The notes under the pieces are model-generated. The model saw only the letters and a list, made by a program, of their open reading frames with translations. It ran no database searches and was not told the origin of the DNA. From the NCBI RefSeq assembly GCF_000732625.1, contig NZ_JPJI01000032.1:744001-808000 (forward strand): 64,000 nucleotides of DNA. The letters run 5' to 3'. Of the stretch, positions 61,688-64,000 are shown one piece after another. Within the stretch, counting starts at the first letter, position 1; each line of letters starts with the position of its first letter. This stretch comes from Nonlabens ulvanivorans (lineage in GTDB: Bacteria > Bacteroidota > Bacteroidia > Flavobacteriales > Flavobacteriaceae). A program made the translations under genes and the position numbers.

Positions 61688-64000
61688 ATGACAAGACAGC
61701 TAGCACACTCGCTACTTATAGCAGTAGTATTTTTATTAGGAACTACTATAAAGGCACAACAGGCAGATACACCTATTGGAAACGCCACAAAATATAAATT
61801 AGGCGATATTACTGTAACAGGTAGCCAGACTTATAACGAAAACACCGTAATAGCCTTCACAGGTCTACGCAAAGGAGATGAAATTTATGTTCCAGGTCAG
61901 CGATTAAGTGATGTGGTTAAAAAATTATGGGATTTAAAGCTATTCAGTGATATTAGATTTTATAAAACCAGTGTGATTCCTGATCCAGATGGTGGTGAGT
62001 TAGAAATCATCAACCTTGAATTAAATATTGTTGAGGTTCCTAACTTAAGCAATGTAGAAATAACTGGTATCAAAGAACGAAAAGCTAAAGACTTAAGAGA
62101 TGAACTTAAGCTTACTAGTGGTCGTAAAGCAACTGAAAACCTGGTTACCAACACACGTAATTTTATTGAAAATAAATACAAAGATGACGGTTATTTATAT
62201 GCAGATGCTTTAGTTCGTGTACGCGAAGTAATCGATACAACAGATCAAAGCACTAATCGTGTTGATATGAAAATCGATATTAATAAAGGTGAGAAAGTAA
62301 AAGTTGAAGAAATAACTTTTACTGGAAACCAGTTGATTGAAGACAAGAAGTTGCGTAAAGCAATGAAAAACACAAAACGTCGCAATCCTTTTAGGTTATT
62401 AAAAAGGTCTAAATATATCGAGGCAGACTATCAAGAAGATTTAAGCTCTGTTCTTGATATGTATAAAGAAAGAGGTTTTAGAGATGCCCGTATTATAGGC
62501 GATACTCTTATAAAAAACAGTGATAAAAGGATTTCTCTAGATATAGAGGTAGAAGAAGGTAAAAAGTATTATTTCGGTAATATAGAGTTTGTAGGGAATA
62601 CTGTTTACACAGACGATCAATTAAGGAGAATATTGCAAGTTGATAAAGGTGATGTGTATAATGGAGTAGCGTTTTATGAACGTATTAGTAATCCACAAGA
62701 TCCAGACTCTGATGATATCTCAAATCAATATCAAAATACGGGTTACCTATTCTCATCTGTAAATGCTGTTGAAACACGAGTGTATAATGACACCATAGAT
62801 TTTGAAGTACGTATAGTAGAAGGTGAAGAAGCCTTCTTTAATAACATTACCGTTACTGGTAACACAAGAACTAATGACCACGTTATTTATAGAAATTTAC
62901 AAACCACACCAGGTGAAAGATATTCTAGACAAAAAATTATTAACTCAATTCGTGAATTAGGTCAGCTAGGATTCTTTAATCCAGAAACGATTAATCCACA
63001 ACTTAAAAATGTAAGTCAGCAAGACGGTACTGTCGACGTTGAATTTGAATTAGAAGAAGCAGGAGCTAGCCAGATCGAACTACAAGGTGGTTATGGTGGT
63101 GGTGGTTTTGTGGGTACACTAGGTTTACGTTTCAACAACTTTTCTTTACGTAACATTTTTAATGGCGAGGCCTATGAACCAGTGCCTATGGGTGATGGAC
63201 AAACTCTTGCCATTAGAGCACAAGCAAGTACAATATTTAGAACATATAGTTTAAATTTTACGGAGCCGTGGTTAGGTGGTAAGAAACCAGTTTCATTTAA
63301 TGTTTCGTTTTCACACAGTGAACAGTTTCGTGTTAATCAGCAAAATTTCAGAGAAGTCGATCGTAGTCAACGATTCTTAATTACTGGAGGAACCATAGGG
63401 ATTGCTAAACGTTTAGAGTGGCCTGATAACTATTTCCAATTTTCACAAGCTTTATCATTCCAACATTATAACTTGAAGAATTATCAAACCTCTTTATTTA
63501 ATTTTCCTAATGGTTTTTCAAACAATCTAGCATATACCATCGGATTAAGTAGAAATAATGTAGGTGTAAACCCTATTTTCCCTACTTATGGATCCTCATT
63601 CTCAATTACCGCAAAGTTAACTCCGCCATATTCCTTATTCAACGGTGTTGATTATGCTACATTAGAAGATCAAGAAGAATTCCAAACTAATGGTGAAGCT
63701 GATTTAGCAAAAATTGATCAAGAACGATTTAAATTCTTAGAATATTACAAAGTTAAATTCCAAGGTACATGGTATACTCGTCTATATGATAAGTTGGTTT
63801 TACAAACTAACACTGAGTTTGGTTTCTTAGGAGCTTATAATCAAGATCGTGGTCTTGTACCATTTGAACGTTTCTTTGTAGGTGGTGATGGATTAGGTGC
63901 GTTCTCATTAGATGGACGTGACATTATAAGAATGCGTGGATATGATAACTCATCATTAACTACAAATGCAGATGGAGATACCGTTTATAATAAATTCTCT
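61688..64000 (+). CDS. bamA: Outer membrane protein assembly factor BamA (5' part)
   Basis: The frame opens at ATG 61688, 4 nt after uppS, and stays open to the window edge (771 codons). A signal peptide (about 1-24, ending IKAQ) is followed by POTRA repeats (first: YKLGDITVTGSQTYNENTVIAF; others near residues 200, 300 and 380) and the start of the Omp85 barrel (about 460 on; GGYGGGGFVGTLGL). BamA inserts beta-barrel proteins into the outer membrane. The 3' end lies outside the window. Confidence 0.95.
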   Translation, partial: MTRQLAHSLLIAVVFLLGTTIKAQQADTPIGNATKYKLGDITVTGSQTYNENTVIAFTGLRKGDEIYVPGQRLSDVVKKLWDLKLFSDIRFYKTSVIPDPDGGELEIINLELNIVEVPNLSNVEITGIKERKAKDLRDELKLTSGRKATENLVTNTRNFIENKYKDDGYLYADALVRVREVIDTTDQSTNRVDMKIDINKGEKVKVEEITFTGNQLIEDKKLRKAMKNTKRRNPFRLLKRSKYIEADYQEDLSSVLDMYKERGFRDARIIGDTLIKNSDKRISLDIEVEEGKKYYFGNIEFVGNTVYTDDQLRRILQVDKGDVYNGVAFYERISNPQDPDSDDISNQYQNTGYLFSSVNAVETRVYNDTIDFEVRIVEGEEAFFNNITVTGNTRTNDHVIYRNLQTTPGERYSRQKIINSIRELGQLGFFNPETINPQLKNVSQQDGTVDVEFELEEAGASQIELQGGYGGGGFVGTLGLRFNNFSLRNIFNGEAYEPVPMGDGQTLAIRAQASTIFRTYSLNFTEPWLGGKKPVSFNVSFSHSEQFRVNQQNFREVDRSQRFLITGGTIGIAKRLEWPDNYFQFSQALSFQHYNLKNYQTSLFNFPNGFSNNLAYTIGLSRNNVGVNPIFPTYGSSFSITAKLTPPYSLFNGVDYATLEDQEEFQTNGEADLAKIDQERFKFLEYYKVKFQGTWYTRLYDKLVLQTNTEFGFLGAYNQDRGLVPFERFFVGGDGLGAFSLDGRDIIRMRGYDNSSLTTNADGDTVYNKFS

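Overview
The window comes from a low-GC member of the Bacteroidota, almost certainly a marine Flavobacteriaceae. The inference to family rests on type IX secretion sorting domains and a PorP/SprF protein, the truB-uppP-DUF3098-ftsX block, the cyoE/COX3/COX3/COX4/SCO/DUF420 respiratory block, the nadK-DUF6089-uppS-bamA block, a folK-deoxynucleoside kinase fusion, and promoters of the Bacteroidota type (TTG, about 19 nt, TAnnTTTG). A genus such as Nonlabens or Dokdonia is a guess. No rRNA, tRNA, CRISPR array or complete insertion sequence was seen. The sequence is almost all genes and looks chromosomal.

Layout. 1-4023: two class A beta-lactamase-like serine hydrolases (one cut by the window edge) around a nucleotide-transporter-like membrane protein with HEAT repeats. 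4232-14288 (minus): a cassette of YbjN-like protein, PspA/IM30, zinc ribbon, YqiJ/NfeD-like OB-fold membrane protein, flotillin and a giant AAA+ ATPase. It is interrupted by a REP-associated tyrosine transposase (RAYT) and studded with short hairpins, and it faces a divergent XRE/S24-like regulator (14608-15363). 15425-23620: a secreted LamG protein, an LEA-type lipoprotein, truB, uppP, ftsX, a leuS with an unusual insert, and a tiny secreted peptide. 23821-28969: heme O synthase and cytochrome oxidase subunits and assembly factors. 29066-36115: a MacAB/TolC-like export operon with two permeases and two adaptors, followed by tsaB. 36808-43069: dodecin, a NifU-like protein, a type IX secreted adhesin-like protein with a PorP/SprF partner, and a TrmH-like methyltransferase. 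43066-54018: folK-dNK, a queuosine-precursor transporter, AsmA-like, DUF2797, GH3-like, clpX, clpP, tig and a small membrane protein. 54100-64000: SGNH lipoprotein with a FadL-like porin, an alpha/beta hydrolase, pdxJ, a CBS protein, nadK, DUF6089, uppS and the 5' part of bamA.

Three signals stand out. First, a 16-bp palindrome (CGCTTTCGCGAAAGCG) occurs 15 times, 12 of them inside genes, where it encodes recurrent peptides (RFRES, AFAKA, LSRKR). In three secreted proteins it forms the end of the signal peptide. Second, 3-nt-loop hairpins with compensatory stem changes sit in all but one of the gaps of the PspA-flotillin-AAA cassette, next to a RAYT. Third, the cassette itself joins an ESCRT-III-like protein (PspA), a flotillin scaffold and a AAA+ motor, and looks like a membrane-remodelling or envelope-stress system under a divergent regulator.
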